Shown here: positions 1 through 9,206 of the stretch, in pieces | Layout: each line of letters begins with the position of its first letter | Numbering within the stretch: position 1 is the stretch's first letter | From: Halomonas sp. PR-M31 | Lineage (GTDB): Bacteria > Pseudomonadota > Gammaproteobacteria > Pseudomonadales > Halomonadaceae | Direction of reading: 5' to 3' | Length of the DNA stretch: 54,228 nucleotides | NCBI RefSeq assembly: GCF_001039575.1 | Contig: NZ_JIBT01000019.1 | Coordinates: 1-54,228, forward strand | The notes under the pieces: model-generated | What the model was told of the DNA's origin: nothing | The model's input: the letters and a program-made list of their open reading frames with translations, nothing else | Database searches by the model: none | Made by a program: the position numbers and the translations under genes

Positions 1-224
1 GCTGCCGCGATCAGGAACAGAGTGTTATCGATACCCATCATCGCCAGTCCCGTGATGACGATAAAGGCGATATAGGTGCCGATCATATAGATTTCGCCGT
101 GAGCGAAATTGATCATGCCAATGATGCCGTAGACCATGGTGTAGCCGATGGCGATCAATGCATAGGTACTGCCGATCGTCAGGCCATTGATGGTCTGCTG
201 CAGGAAATAGAGGAGTTCATCCAT
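1..224 (-). CDS. livH: Branched-chain amino acid ABC transporter permease LivH (N-terminal part)
   Basis: The reading frame starts at the ATG at 222-224 and runs off the left edge, so only about 74 residues are visible. They begin MDELLYFLQQTINGL and contain the INFAHGEIYMIG stretch that is highly typical of LivH, the inner-membrane permease that with LivM moves leucine, isoleucine and valine across the membrane. Two hydrophobic segments can be seen, around residues 16-35 and 45-70. It lies downstream of the binding-protein gene livJ on the same strand, with a hairpin in the gap, which is the usual order of liv operons. The rest of the operon (livM, livG, livF) would lie outside the window. 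Confidence 0.9.
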   Translation of the reverse strand, partial: MDELLYFLQQTINGLTIGSTYALIAIGYTMVYGIIGMINFAHGEIYMIGTYIAFIVITGLAMMGIDNTLFLIAA

Positions 225-245
225 TGAGGTTACCTGCGAAACATC

Positions 246-273
246 GCCCGGTCAGTTTGTGACCGGCCGGGCG
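246..273 (-). other. Intercistronic hairpin between livJ and livH
   Basis: An inverted repeat (CCGGTCA / TGACCGG, extended by GC-rich flanks) with a five-base loop lies in the 106-base gap between livJ and livH. There is no T tract behind it on the minus strand. It is therefore more likely an RNA-stabilising or partial-attenuation element than a full terminator. Such elements commonly let the abundant binding protein be made in excess over the permease. That role is inferred. Confidence 0.4.
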
Positions 274-330
274 AGTGATATTGTCATTGTCGTTATTTAA
301 TGCGCTGAACCAATCAAACGCTATCGCGCA

Positions 331-1443
331 TCAGTTGGCTTCTGTCTTGGTGCCATCGGCGTGCCAGTTGTAGACGACGAAGTTGAACTCTTCGAGATCC
401 CCTTTCTCGTCATATTTCACCTCACCAATCGGCGTATCGAAGGTATTTTCGTGCAGATAGTCGGCGACTTCGTAAGGATCCGTCGATTCGGTTTCTTTCA
501 TTCCCTCGGCCATCAGATAAACGGCGCTGTAGGCCGGCATGACGAAGGGGCCTGAAGGGTCCTGATTCTTGGCTTCGAAAGCCTTGACCAGGTCGGCATT
601 AGCCGGATCGGTTTCAAAAGCCTGGGGTAGCGTAACCAGCAGCCCTTCCGAAGCCTCGCCGGCAATCTTGGAAATATCCGGGTTACCGACACCTTCTGGC
701 CCCATGAACTGAGCGTCAAAGCCTAGCTCCCGGGATTGACGCAGCAAGAGTCCCAGCTCCGGGTGATAGCCCCCGTAATAGACAAAATCGACGTTTTCAC
801 GCTTGAGCTTGGAAATAAGCGACGAGAAATCCTTGTCACCGGCGGTGATACCCTCGAACAGAACGACATTGACACCGGCCTCCTCGACGGTATCGCGCAC
901 GCCGGAAGCGATACCCTCGCCGTACTGCTGCTTGTCGTGGATGATCGCCATGTTCTCGGGCTTGGCCTGCTCGGCGACGTATTGGCCGGCAACCGGACCT
1001 TGCATGCTGTCAAGGCCGATGGTGCGAAAGACCGTTTCATAACCGGCTTCGGTAATTGCCGGACTGGTTGAGGCGGCGGTGATCATCAGGATTCCCTCTT
1101 CGGCATAGATATCCGAAGCAGGCTGAGTCGCGCTGGAACAAAGATGACCTACCACGAACTGCACACCGTCATTGACGATCTGGTTGGCCACTGCGACCGC
1201 CTGTTTGGGATCGCAGGCATCATCGTACTTCACGCCCTTGAGCTGCTCGCCGTTGACGCCACCTTGCTCGTTTATGCGTTCGATGGCCATTTCGGCGCCG
1301 GTGAACTGCATGTCTCCATACTGTGCCAGGGGTCCTGTCACCGGACCGGCCAGACCGATGGTAATGTCTGCCTGGGCCGCCAGACTGGACATCCCCGCAC
1401 CTACGGCCACTGCCAACAGCGACTTGCGTATCGTGTTTTTCAT
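331..1443 (-). CDS. livJ: Branched-chain amino acid ABC transporter substrate-binding protein
   Basis: This 370-residue periplasmic protein captures leucine, isoleucine or valine and delivers them to the LivHMGF transporter. A signal peptide is clear: positive MKNTIRK, a hydrophobic core, and a likely AQA cleavage site near residue 25. The mature protein opens with ITIGLAGPVTGPLAQYG, the typical start of type I periplasmic binding proteins of the LivJ/LivK class, and length matches the family. Cysteines in the DACDP and GHLCSS segments fit the disulfide seen in LivJ. The ATG is preceded by a GGGA-rich stretch that can serve as ribosome site. It is the first gene of a liv operon with livH downstream. 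Substrate choice within the branched-chain group cannot be read from sequence. Confidence 0.92.
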   Translation of the reverse strand: MKNTIRKSLLAVAVGAGMSSLAAQADITIGLAGPVTGPLAQYGDMQFTGAEMAIERINEQGGVNGEQLKGVKYDDACDPKQAVAVANQIVNDGVQFVVGHLCSSATQPASDIYAEEGILMITAASTSPAITEAGYETVFRTIGLDSMQGPVAGQYVAEQAKPENMAIIHDKQQYGEGIASGVRDTVEEAGVNVVLFEGITAGDKDFSSLISKLKRENVDFVYYGGYHPELGLLLRQSRELGFDAQFMGPEGVGNPDISKIAGEASEGLLVTLPQAFETDPANADLVKAFEAKNQDPSGPFVMPAYSAVYLMAEGMKETESTDPYEVADYLHENTFDTPIGEVKYDEKGDLEEFNFVVYNWHADGTKTEAN

Positions 1444-1679
1444 ATTTTTCCCATCTCGTTGTTATCTTTAGGAAAAACCGCCGCATTCAAGCGACTGTTC
1501 GAGGATATTATTGACAGCTTCATTGCAGAGTGTAAAGCGTCTTTAGTTCAATATGAGTGCGTTTGATCCGACGTCTTGTGATTACGTCAGACGAGCACGA
1601 TGAGCAGGACCATCTGATGAAGATAATCGACGATAAATATTACTGCCAGGAAAATAGATAACGGTATAAATACCTGATA

Positions 1680-2501
1680 TCAATTGCCTTGACATACAGG
1701 GCAGAAATAGAGTCGGCGGGAAGCTACCATGGTGCGCTCGACCAGCCTGCCACAGCCATGACACGGTAAACCGTCACGTTGAAATACGGCAAAACGCCAC
1801 TGCTGACGTTTTTCTCCCTGCCGACGCGCTGCCTTGGCCCAGTCATCGCGATTGGTGACCCCTTTCTGGCGATAGGCACGCTCGACCACTTCCAGCATCA
1901 TTCGCGCCAGCTGCTCTCGTTGAGCTGTCGTCAGATCCATGGGTCGCTGCCGATAAGAGAGCCGGGCAAAAAACAGGATTTCGGAGCGGAGATAGTTGCC
2001 GATGCCGGCAAACAATGACTGATCCAGTAGCAAGTTGCCAAGTGCCCGTCGTTTGAATCGTGTCGCCTCCAGACGCTCGACGATCGATCCGACGCTCACG
2101 GCATGAGTCAACAAATCCGGCCCTAGCCGAGCCAGAAAAGGATGTTCTTTCAGTCGATCGGCCTGCCACAAGGAGATATCCGAGGCACTGTACAAACTTG
2201 CCGAGCGCCCTTGCGCCGTGAGACGCGCTCGCAATGAGCGCTTGGTATCCGGCTCGCGTTCCTCGTCGTGATATTTCCATACGCCGTAGAGCTGATTGTG
2301 CGAATAAAGTACGCGCTCATCGTCGAAGCGAATCAGCAACGCCTTGCCCCAGCTGTCTACCGCCGCCACCTCACGACCTTTCAAGGAAGCGGCTTGACTG
2401 GCAAGTTCTGGAAAGGCGAACCACACCTCATCAAGGCGTCTACCGCCGATCTGCTCTTGAAGAGCATCCGCAGTACGGCGGATTTCGGGGCCTTCCGGCA
2501 T
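1680..2501 (-). CDS. nei: Endonuclease VIII (DNA glycosylase/AP lyase)
   Basis: This 273-residue protein starts MPEGPEIRR, which carries the catalytic N-terminal proline and glutamate of the Fpg/Nei family. The segments VWFAFPEL and LYSHNQLYGVWK match endonuclease VIII rather than Fpg. A C-terminal zinc finger has cysteines at 247, 250, 267 and 270 (C-x2-C-x16-C-x2-C). The enzyme removes oxidised pyrimidines and cuts the abasic site by beta/delta elimination in base excision repair. The start lies only three bases after the uvrB stop, with an AGGA ribosome site inside the uvrB end. The two repair genes are almost certainly co-transcribed and perhaps translationally coupled. At 273 residues it is slightly longer than the E. 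coli protein. Confidence 0.93.
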   Translation of the reverse strand: MPEGPEIRRTADALQEQIGGRRLDEVWFAFPELASQAASLKGREVAAVDSWGKALLIRFDDERVLYSHNQLYGVWKYHDEEREPDTKRSLRARLTAQGRSASLYSASDISLWQADRLKEHPFLARLGPDLLTHAVSVGSIVERLEATRFKRRALGNLLLDQSLFAGIGNYLRSEILFFARLSYRQRPMDLTTAQREQLARMMLEVVERAYRQKGVTNRDDWAKAARRQGEKRQQWRFAVFQRDGLPCHGCGRLVERTMVASRRLYFCPVCQGN

Positions 2502-2504
2502 CGC

Positions 2505-4532
2505 TCAGACCGTTCCTAGAAGCAATTGCTGCTCTTTGAGTTTGTGCAACTGATCCCGTAGCTGAGCCGCCGTCTCGAATTCGAGATTCTGCGCCGCCTC
2601 GTGCATTCCGTCTTCGACTCGAGATATTTCCTTGATGAGCTCATGGGGCGCCAAGGTGCTTGGATCGTAAATGGCGTCTTTTTCTGCCACCTGGCGTTCG
2701 CTCTTGCGACGGTTGCCCTTCTTGCCCGGGGTCTGGGCGCCTTCCATGATATCCGCCACGGACTTGGTCACGGTTCGTGGTGTGATGCCATGCTCTTCAT
2801 TATGGGTGATCTGCTTGGCCCGACGCCGTTCGGTCTCATCGATGGCGCGGCGCATGGAATCCGTAACCCGATCACCATAGAGAATCGCCTTGCCCTTGGC
2901 ATTACGAGCAGCGCGACCGATGGTCTGAATCAACGAACGGTCAGAGCGAAGGAAACCCTCCTTGTCCGCATCGAGGATCGCCACCAGGGACACTTCCGGG
3001 ATGTCCAGCCCCTCACGCAACAGGTTGATGCCCACCAGCACGTCGAACTTGCCCAGGCGCAGATCCCGAATGATCTCGACCCGCTCCACGGTATCGATAT
3101 CCGAGTGCAGATAGCGTACCCGGATATCATGCTCGTCCAGATATTCGGTCAAATCTTCCGCCATGCGCTTGGTCAGGGTGGTGACCAGCACCCTTTCGCC
3201 TACGTCGGTACGCAGTCGAATCTCAGAGAGCAGATCATCCACCTGGGTCGAAGCCGGACGCACCTCGACTTCCGGATCGAGTAGTCCGGTAGGACGCACC
3301 ACCTGCTCTACCACCTGACCCTGATGTTCGGCTTCGTACTTACCCGGTGTCGCGGAGACGAACACCGTCTGCGGACAGACGCTTTCCCACTCCTCGAAGG
3401 TCATGGGACGATTGTCCAGGGCCGAGGGCAGCCGGAAGCCGTATTCGACCAGAGTCTCCTTGCGTGACCGATCACCTTTGTACATGCCGCCTACCTGGGG
3501 CACGCTGACGTGAGACTCATCGATGAACAGCAGCGCGTCCGCGGGCAGATAGTCGAAGAACGTAGGCGGCGGTTCGCCGGGTTTGCGACCCGAGAGATAG
3601 CGGGAGTAGTTCTCGATGCCGTTGCAATAGCCGAGTTCCAGCATCATCTCGATGTCATAGAGGGTACGCTGTTCCAGGCGCTGCGCTTCAACCAGCTTGT
3701 CGTGCTTGCGCATCCAATCCAGCCGGCCCGCAAGCTCTTCCTTGATCGAATCGATGGCACCCAGAATGGTTTCCCGAGGCGTCACGTAGTGACTCTTGGG
3801 ATAGATGGTCATGCGCGGCACCTTGCCACGCGCCTCCCCGGTCAACGGATCGAACAGACTGATCGTATCAATCTCGTCACCGAACAGCTCGACCCGTACC
3901 GCCTCCTCCTCGGAGTCCGCCGGGAAGATGTCGATGACGTCGCCCCGCACTCGATAGGTACCGCGACGAAAATCCATGTCATTGCGGGTGTACTGAAGCT
4001 CTGCCAGACGCCGCAGAAAAGAGCGCTGATCGATGAGTTCGCCACGATTGAAGTGCAGTCGCATCTTCAGGTATTGGTCCGGGTCGCCAAGACCATAGAT
4101 GGCCGACACCGATGCCACGATCAATGCGTCCTTGCGCTCCAGCAGCGCCTTGGTGGCAGACAGGCGCATCTGCTCGATATGGTCGTTGATCGAGGCATCC
4201 TTCTCGATGAAGGTGTCCGAAGACGGCACGTAGGCTTCGGGCTGGTAGTAGTCATAGTAGGAGACGAAGTATTCCACTGCGTTGTCCGGCAGGAACGACT
4301 TGAACTCGCCGTACAGCTGCGCCGCCAGTGTCTTGTTGGGGGCCATCACGATGGTCGGACGCTGCAACTTTTCGACCACGTTGGCCATGGTGAAGGTTTT
4401 ACCGGAGCCGGTCACGCCCAGCAGAGTTTGATGGGCCAGGCCCGCTTCAAGACCCTTGACTAGCCCAGCAATGGCAGCCGGCTGATCACCAGCCGGCTGA
4501 TAGTTTGATTGAATACGAAAGGATTTGCTCAT
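2505..4532 (-). CDS. uvrB: Excinuclease ABC subunit B
   Basis: At 675 residues this is a normal-length UvrB, the damage-verifying helicase-like subunit of nucleotide excision repair. It takes DNA from UvrA and recruits UvrC for incision. Visible features in order: Walker A GVTGSGKT at about 39-46; the beta-hairpin region with [15 protein letters not shown] near 90-105 that inserts between the strands; the Walker B box DESHVSVPQ; a second helicase domain with QTIGRAARN; and a C-terminal UVR motif from about residue 635, which contacts UvrC. No frameshift is apparent. It is followed after three bases by nei. The SOS box expected for E. coli uvrB was not recognised in the upstream bases. Confidence 0.97.
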   Translation of the reverse strand: MSKSFRIQSNYQPAGDQPAAIAGLVKGLEAGLAHQTLLGVTGSGKTFTMANVVEKLQRPTIVMAPNKTLAAQLYGEFKSFLPDNAVEYFVSYYDYYQPEAYVPSSDTFIEKDASINDHIEQMRLSATKALLERKDALIVASVSAIYGLGDPDQYLKMRLHFNRGELIDQRSFLRRLAELQYTRNDMDFRRGTYRVRGDVIDIFPADSEEEAVRVELFGDEIDTISLFDPLTGEARGKVPRMTIYPKSHYVTPRETILGAIDSIKEELAGRLDWMRKHDKLVEAQRLEQRTLYDIEMMLELGYCNGIENYSRYLSGRKPGEPPPTFFDYLPADALLFIDESHVSVPQVGGMYKGDRSRKETLVEYGFRLPSALDNRPMTFEEWESVCPQTVFVSATPGKYEAEHQGQVVEQVVRPTGLLDPEVEVRPASTQVDDLLSEIRLRTDVGERVLVTTLTKRMAEDLTEYLDEHDIRVRYLHSDIDTVERVEIIRDLRLGKFDVLVGINLLREGLDIPEVSLVAILDADKEGFLRSDRSLIQTIGRAARNAKGKAILYGDRVTDSMRRAIDETERRRAKQITHNEEHGITPRTVTKSVADIMEGAQTPGKKGNRRKSERQVAEKDAIYDPSTLAPHELIKEISRVEDGMHEAAQNLEFETAAQLRDQLHKLKEQQLLLGTV

Positions 4533-4600
4533 GCACTTGAGATGGTTCCCCAGAGGATAAAGTTCAAGCGTAAACGTACTATAAAAATAGATCCGGGAAG

Positions 4601-5005
4601 CTAGGTGTCCATCTTAGTGGTTATCTGCACATCCGAAGTCGTCAACAGCCGATGGATCGGGCAGCGATCGGCAATCTCCAGCAGCCGGGCACGCTGTTTC
4701 TCATCCTCGATGCCTTCAAAGGCCATTTCGATATCGACGCGATAAACGCCGTGACGCTCCTGGCTGTCGTCCCGAGTGACGGTCACCCCTACCTTTTCCA
4801 ACGGCCACTCCTTGCGCCGGGCGTACATCCGCGCAGTAATTGCCTTGCAGGCACCCAGGGCCAGATCGAGATAGTCGTGAGGGTCCGGCGCACTTTCCTC
4901 GCCTCCCACGATCTTGGGCGCATCGACGATGATATCCTCGAAGGATTCAATCTCGGCGCGCTGGCGCAACCCGTGACGATCCATACTGGTGATGACGATA
5001 GTCAA
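4601..5005 (-). CDS. OsmC/Ohr-family protein
   Basis: This 134-residue protein of the OsmC family has the two family cysteines at about C53 (LGACKAIT) and C115 (DRCPIHR). Together they form the thiol peroxidase site that reduces organic hydroperoxides in characterised OsmC/Ohr members. Whether this subfamily has that activity is not known to me. The start chosen is TTG at 5003-5005: an AAGGAG ribosome site lies six bases upstream, and the N-terminus (TIVITS) resembles relatives that begin at the same point. The alternative is the ATG at 4984, seven residues in. It follows a small HMA-fold gene by 25 bases on the same strand, so the two probably form an operon. Confidence 0.85.
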   Translation of the reverse strand: MTIVITSMDRHGLRQRAEIESFEDIIVDAPKIVGGEESAPDPHDYLDLALGACKAITARMYARRKEWPLEKVGVTVTRDDSQERHGVYRVDIEMAFEGIEDEKQRARLLEIADRCPIHRLLTTSDVQITTKMDT

Positions 5006-5030
5006 GACATTCTCCTTGATGGCTTGGTAC

Positions 5031-5222
5031 TCAGTTTGCCTTGATGCCGAGCTTTTCCACGGCGGCGATCAAGGTCTCACGGCGCACGTTGCCTTCCACC
5101 TCGGCGCCGTGACGCCCAACCTCTGCACTCTCGACACCGTCCAGGGTCATTAGTGCAGTGGTAACGCGGTTGACCTGCTCAACACTTTCGAGTTCTTCGA
5201 AACTCAGCGATATGTGATCCAC
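5031..5222 (-). CDS. Small HMA-fold-like protein lacking the CxxC metal motif
   Basis: A 63-residue protein is predicted from a GTG start at 5220-5222, which has AGGA eight bases upstream. A longer version from GTG 5249 would add nine residues but has a poorer ribosome site. The pattern (a beta strand ISLSF, a helix with VNRVTTALMTLDGV, strands ESAEV and AEVEG, then a helix ETLIAAVEKLGI) is that of a heavy-metal-associated ferredoxin-like domain such as CopZ. In particular GVESAEV is the typical core. The metal-binding CxxC expected after the first strand is absent, and the protein has no cysteine at all. It lies just upstream of the OsmC gene and probably shares its mRNA. Its function is unknown. 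Confidence 0.7.
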   Translation of the reverse strand: MDHISLSFEELESVEQVNRVTTALMTLDGVESAEVGRHGAEVEGNVRRETLIAAVEKLGIKAN

Positions 5223-5532
5223 GAAAGTTTTCCTGTCGAATGGTGACACCGCTAGTTTGCAGTATAGAGTCCCAGTCGTCGAAGAGTAGCACTAGCCGCG
5301 GGTAAAAAACCCTCGGTCAATGCGCATTTCAGCCATATCCAATATAAAGATTCGCGAAAGGTTTTCTTTTTATTTCAATGATTTGATACCTCTTCCTTAC
5401 TGTTATTAATAGCGCCTACGCTAACGAAAGATGTCTAGGCACTCCTCGTAAAGCGTAAATCTTCATCAGAGAGGACAACCCTTTCGGTGATAAATCTGTG
5501 CGGTATCGATAATTAAAGGGAGCAACGACATC

Positions 5533-6045
5533 ATGAGAAATACGATCAAACTTCATAGCGCTGCCATCGCAGTTGCTTTTACGCTTGCCGGAGTGCTTGG
5601 AGTGAGCGCGATGGCAAGTGCCGACGTTGATAAAGACAATCTGAATCCGTGGCAACATTGCGGTATCGGCGCTGCTATTTTCGACAAAAATGAAACCGCT
5701 GCAGCGATCTCCAATGTCATCTGGGATTCCGGCACCACGGCCGTAACCTCAGCCACTCTTTCTCCTGACACTTGCGAAAGCGAACAAGTCCAGGTCGCTC
5801 AGTTCATCGATGAAACCTACGATGTACTCGCGATGGAAACTGCTGTGGGTGAAGGCGAGCATCTGCAAACAGCCTTGACCCTTGCGGGTTGTGCAGCAAG
5901 TACTCAGGAAGATGTCATCGGCACCTTGCGTACCGACCTTGGCAAGATCAGCGTCGATGCACGCTATGGCGATATGTCCCACAGCGATAAGGCCTACGAG
6001 TTTTACCGCAGTCTGACCACTGCTTCCGGTTGTTCCGTGGGTTAA
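5533..6045 (+). CDS. DUF3015 family secreted protein
   Basis: This 170-residue protein has a clear signal peptide: positive start, a hydrophobic stretch to about residue 28, and a probable cleavage after ASA. The segments NPWQHCGIGAAIFD, ISNVIWDSGTTAVTS and SPDTC are the hallmark of DUF3015 proteins, small periplasmic or secreted proteins of unknown function found in many gammaproteobacteria. Four cysteines in the mature part suggest disulfides. The ATG has a GGGAG ribosome site about ten bases upstream. A gene for a DUF4105 protein follows in the same direction after a hairpin. From memory, DUF3015 and DUF4105 genes are neighbours in other gammaproteobacteria too, suggesting a shared envelope role. 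Confidence 0.85.
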   Translation: MRNTIKLHSAAIAVAFTLAGVLGVSAMASADVDKDNLNPWQHCGIGAAIFDKNETAAAISNVIWDSGTTAVTSATLSPDTCESEQVQVAQFIDETYDVLAMETAVGEGEHLQTALTLAGCAASTQEDVIGTLRTDLGKISVDARYGDMSHSDKAYEFYRSLTTASGCSVG

Positions 6046-6070
6046 ACCCAACCGACCCGAATGACGGAAA

Positions 6071-6095
6071 AGATCGGAGCACTTTGCTCCGATCT
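6071..6095 (+). terminator. Hairpin between the DUF3015 and DUF4105 genes
   Basis: A perfect 11-base-pair stem (AGATCGGAGCA / TGCTCCGATCT) with a three-base loop lies 25 bases after the DUF3015 stop. Only a few scattered T residues follow. It could act as a partial terminator that lowers expression of the downstream DUF4105 gene, or as an mRNA-stabilising element for the upstream gene. Confidence 0.5.
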
Positions 6096-6141
6096 GCCGT
6101 TCCCTCTACAACATATCCAACAATTCCGATGAGGCTTCTCC

Positions 6142-8034
6142 ATGCGGCGAATTCGATTGCTCGTGGCTTTCTGTCTTGGCGCTTTGAGCGTTGACAGCAT
6201 GGCGAATGAGATATCGCTTGCCGACGATGAGCAGTGGCGCTCGCTCTTGCATTTCGATCGAGGCGGCTTCTTCGAAGCGCCACGCAGTGCGGTCATCGAC
6301 TCTAATTTTTTCCTTGCTCCTAATGGTGCTACCGATCCGACAGCAGAACTCGAAGCGACTCTGAACGCTTTTCGAGAAGATCCGAAGAGCATGGAAGCTG
6401 GGGCTCATGCGCTGTGCCGCTTTCCTGCACGAGCCTTGTGGATCAGTCGAATGACTGGAGAACAGTGGCCCCAAGGTGCAGTCTGCCCGGATTTAGATGT
6501 ATGGAAAGAACGTTATCAGGATGCCTCGGTGGGACTGGTATTCGCCTCAGGGTATCTGGGAAACCCAGCCTCGTTTTTCGGACACCTGATGATTCAATTG
6601 ACGCCTTCTGCGGCAGAGTCGAAGGAGTGGGTCGACGCGACTCAACTGCTCGATACCAGCCTCAATTTCGGTGCGGACGTGCCCGCAACGGACGGTCTTG
6701 CCAAGTACATGGCCAAGGGCTTGCTGGGGGGCTATGAGGCAAAATTTTCCAACGCGCCCTTCTATCGCAATACGACGATCTATTCCGAGAGGGAAATGCG
6801 CGATCTCTGGCACTACGAGCTAGCGTTACCGGATTGGGATCGTCAGCTTCTGATCCTCCATCTGTATGAAATCCTTGGTCAGGATTACGACTATCTTTTC
6901 TTGACCCAGAACTGCGCGTCACGAATCGCCCGAACCCTGGAAGTTGTCGTTGATACCGACCTGACCGCTGGTAGCGTCGCCTGGGTTACGCCAGAAAGCG
7001 TGATTCGCAATATCGGCACTATTAACAGTAGTTCAGGTAATAGTAATAGCTCAGACCAGCCATTGCTCAAGTCGGTCACTCACGTACCCTCGCGTCGCCT
7101 GATCACCGAGCAGCGCTATCGCGCACTAAGCAGTGCAGAGAAAACCGCGGCCCGCAGAATAGTGCCAAGAACGGATCACCTCGACCTGACCAGACCAGAG
7201 TACCTTGCGTTGTCACCCAAGCGCCGCGCAGCGGTGATCGAAACTTTGCAGAGTCATGTAGCTCTCTTGCGCGACACCCAGCCGCAAGCGACCTACCCGG
7301 ATATCACGCGCCGGCTTCAATTGGAGCGCCTTGGGCTTCCTCCCGGCCAGCAGTCCGAGAATACGCAGACGAGCACGCCGATTCATGAAGCAACCCCTTC
7401 CAGTGCCATAAGAGCACAGGGTATCTACAATAACGTTCTAGGCAGCGGTTTGCGCTTGACGATACGGCCACTGCACTATGATTTGATGGATAGCGAAGCG
7501 ACACGCATGCCCAACGCCGCTTTGGAAATCGGCACGACCAAAATCGATCTTGGATATGGAAATCCCAAGCTACGAGAATTCACACTATTCTCGATCACTA
7601 ATCTTTATACGCAGCATGTTCCTCTACCGGCATCACCTACCCTGGCCTGGCATGCATCTGCGGGTATAGCTCGCTCAGCACTCGACTGTAACAATTGCCT
7701 CGATGGCAACGCCAAACTGCTTGCCGGCAAGTCCTCGCAGTTCGGCAGTCATATCCCTTTTGCCTTGATAGGCGGTCAACTCAGGACGCAGCGTCACAAT
7801 GACGGCGCCCTGGCGCCAATGGCCCAAGCAGGTTTGCTGTCGCATTGGGCCAGTCGTCAGCGCACGCTCCTGACCCTCGAACACGCCGATGCTCTCCAGG
7901 GGAGATCTTCTCGATCGACGCACTGGAATATTCAATATCGCCTGGCCTTGAACAATAACCTGGATATCCGGGTCGAGGCACAGGGCGATGACGATGCCAG
8001 AGAACTCGCAGCCGGTATGTCGTTCTATTTTTGA
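6142..8034 (+). CDS. DUF4105 (Lnb N-terminal-like) envelope protein
   Basis: This 630-residue protein has a signal peptide (MRRIRLLVAF..., cleavage near SMA at 21). The central part carries the DUF4105 / Lnb_N signature: GNPASFFGH around residues 140-148 and TQNCASR around 255-261. The histidine H148 and cysteine C258 fit a permuted papain/NlpC-P60-like catalytic dyad; activity is inferred, as characterised members are few. The C-terminal third (after about 420) has alternating strands and ends in an aromatic residue (SFYF), which resembles an outer-membrane beta-barrel. The protein is therefore probably outer-membrane anchored with a periplasmic enzyme-like domain. It follows the DUF3015 gene and probably belongs to the same transcription unit. 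Substrate unknown. Confidence 0.8.
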   Translation: MRRIRLLVAFCLGALSVDSMANEISLADDEQWRSLLHFDRGGFFEAPRSAVIDSNFFLAPNGATDPTAELEATLNAFREDPKSMEAGAHALCRFPARALWISRMTGEQWPQGAVCPDLDVWKERYQDASVGLVFASGYLGNPASFFGHLMIQLTPSAAESKEWVDATQLLDTSLNFGADVPATDGLAKYMAKGLLGGYEAKFSNAPFYRNTTIYSEREMRDLWHYELALPDWDRQLLILHLYEILGQDYDYLFLTQNCASRIARTLEVVVDTDLTAGSVAWVTPESVIRNIGTINSSSGNSNSSDQPLLKSVTHVPSRRLITEQRYRALSSAEKTAARRIVPRTDHLDLTRPEYLALSPKRRAAVIETLQSHVALLRDTQPQATYPDITRRLQLERLGLPPGQQSENTQTSTPIHEATPSSAIRAQGIYNNVLGSGLRLTIRPLHYDLMDSEATRMPNAALEIGTTKIDLGYGNPKLREFTLFSITNLYTQHVPLPASPTLAWHASAGIARSALDCNNCLDGNAKLLAGKSSQFGSHIPFALIGGQLRTQRHNDGALAPMAQAGLLSHWASRQRTLLTLEHADALQGRSSRSTHWNIQYRLALNNNLDIRVEAQGDDDARELAAGMSFYF

Positions 8035-8141
8035 TTAGAGTATTCATAATGCTGCCGGAAGACGTTCGAGCTCCATCACCTTGCAATCCCTTGCGCTAAA
8101 CCCAATAGTCATGAACAAACTCGGCGCTCAACGGAGCCCTC

Positions 8142-9187
8142 ATGACCAATTGGACTGCTCATCTTCAAGCGGCCGGCGCACGCTGTCATGGCGAGCGCCA
8201 GATCGATTTCGGCGACCCACGACAGGCCCATCAGCCCAATGATGCCACCCTGCTCTCCCCCTTGATCCATCTCGGCATTCTGGAAATCGAAGGAACGGAT
8301 ACAAAACGCTTTCTTCAGGGCCAGACCAGCGCCCAGGTGGAATTGGCGAATGGCGATTTCGCACCTTTGACTGCGTTCTGCTCGGTCAAGGGTCGTATGT
8401 TGCTAACGCCCAACTGCTGCGCGTTGCCGAAGACCGCTATTGGCTGTTGCTCGATCGCGACTTGATCGAGCCGCTCACCAAGCACCTAAGCAAGTTCGCG
8501 GTTTTCTACAAGGCAGATATTCGTCCGCGAGACGACCTGGCCCTGATCGGCCTTCTGGGTCGCGATGCCCCGGCATTGCTGGAAGCACGCCTGGACATGC
8601 TACCGCCTGCCATCTGGCATCAGACGATGCAGGATGAATGCACACTGCTGCAGCATCCTGGCCCACGCTCTCGCTTCGTTGCGTGTGTGCCTTCAGCAGA
8701 GGCCAATACGGTCTGGGATGCCCTGGCTCGCTCGGCAACGCCGGTGGGCAATGCGGTCTGGCAATTGCACGACATCAAAGCGGGCCTTGCCTGGCTGACT
8801 GCGGCGCAGCAGGACACCTATCTCCCCCAGATGATCAATTGGGAAGCGCTTGGCGGTATCAGCTTCAAGAAGGGCTGCTATACAGGGCAAGAAGTCGTGG
8901 CTCGCGCGCATTTTCGCGGACAGGTCAAGAAGCGTCTGATACGGGCACAGCTCGATGGAAACCTAGTTCCCGAGCCCGGCACGCCGGTATGCAATGCCGA
9001 GGGCAAGCGTCATGGTGAGGTTTTCATCGCCGCTCTGGATGCCTACGACCAGGCGGAGATACTCGCGGTAGTCAATACGCGTGATGAGGAGACACCGCTC
9101 GAGGTTCTTGGGCAGCGTTTAAAGCGTCTCAAACTGCCCTATGCTATTGAGCGTCTCGACCCGGAGGAACTCGCCGCACAGGGCTAA
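8142..9187 (+). CDS. ygfZ: tRNA-modifying/Fe-S maintenance protein YgfZ (frameshifted in this sequence)
   Basis: Two overlapping frames together encode one YgfZ, a folate-binding, aminomethyltransferase-like protein that helps keep some Fe-S enzymes active and supports MiaB-dependent tRNA modification. Frame one (from 8142) reads to about ...VKGRML. The continuation (ANAQLLRVAED...) is in the next frame, so one base is missing near 8400-8403. Restoring a G (TTGCT to TTGGCT) gives a continuous protein of about 348 residues, close to the family length. The YgfZ signature KGCYTGQE, with its conserved cysteine, falls at about residue 246. The deletion sits in otherwise intact coding sequence. I regard it as a probable sequencing error, though a real mutation cannot be excluded. 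Confidence 0.88.
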
Positions 9188-9206
9188 ATCACCCCGGGTT
9201 CCTGCG

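Noticed and set aside
1640-1680. Short AT-rich palindrome downstream of nei
   Set aside because: The stem (GGTAT / ATACC) is too short and has no clear T tract to be called a terminator.
3510-4463. 317-residue plus-strand open frame
   Set aside because: It is antisense to uvrB, a certain gene, and has no domain pattern or ribosome site.
5383-5411. TTGATA and TTAATA as promoter of the DUF3015 gene
   Set aside because: The -35-like element is good, but the -10 match at the right spacing is poor.
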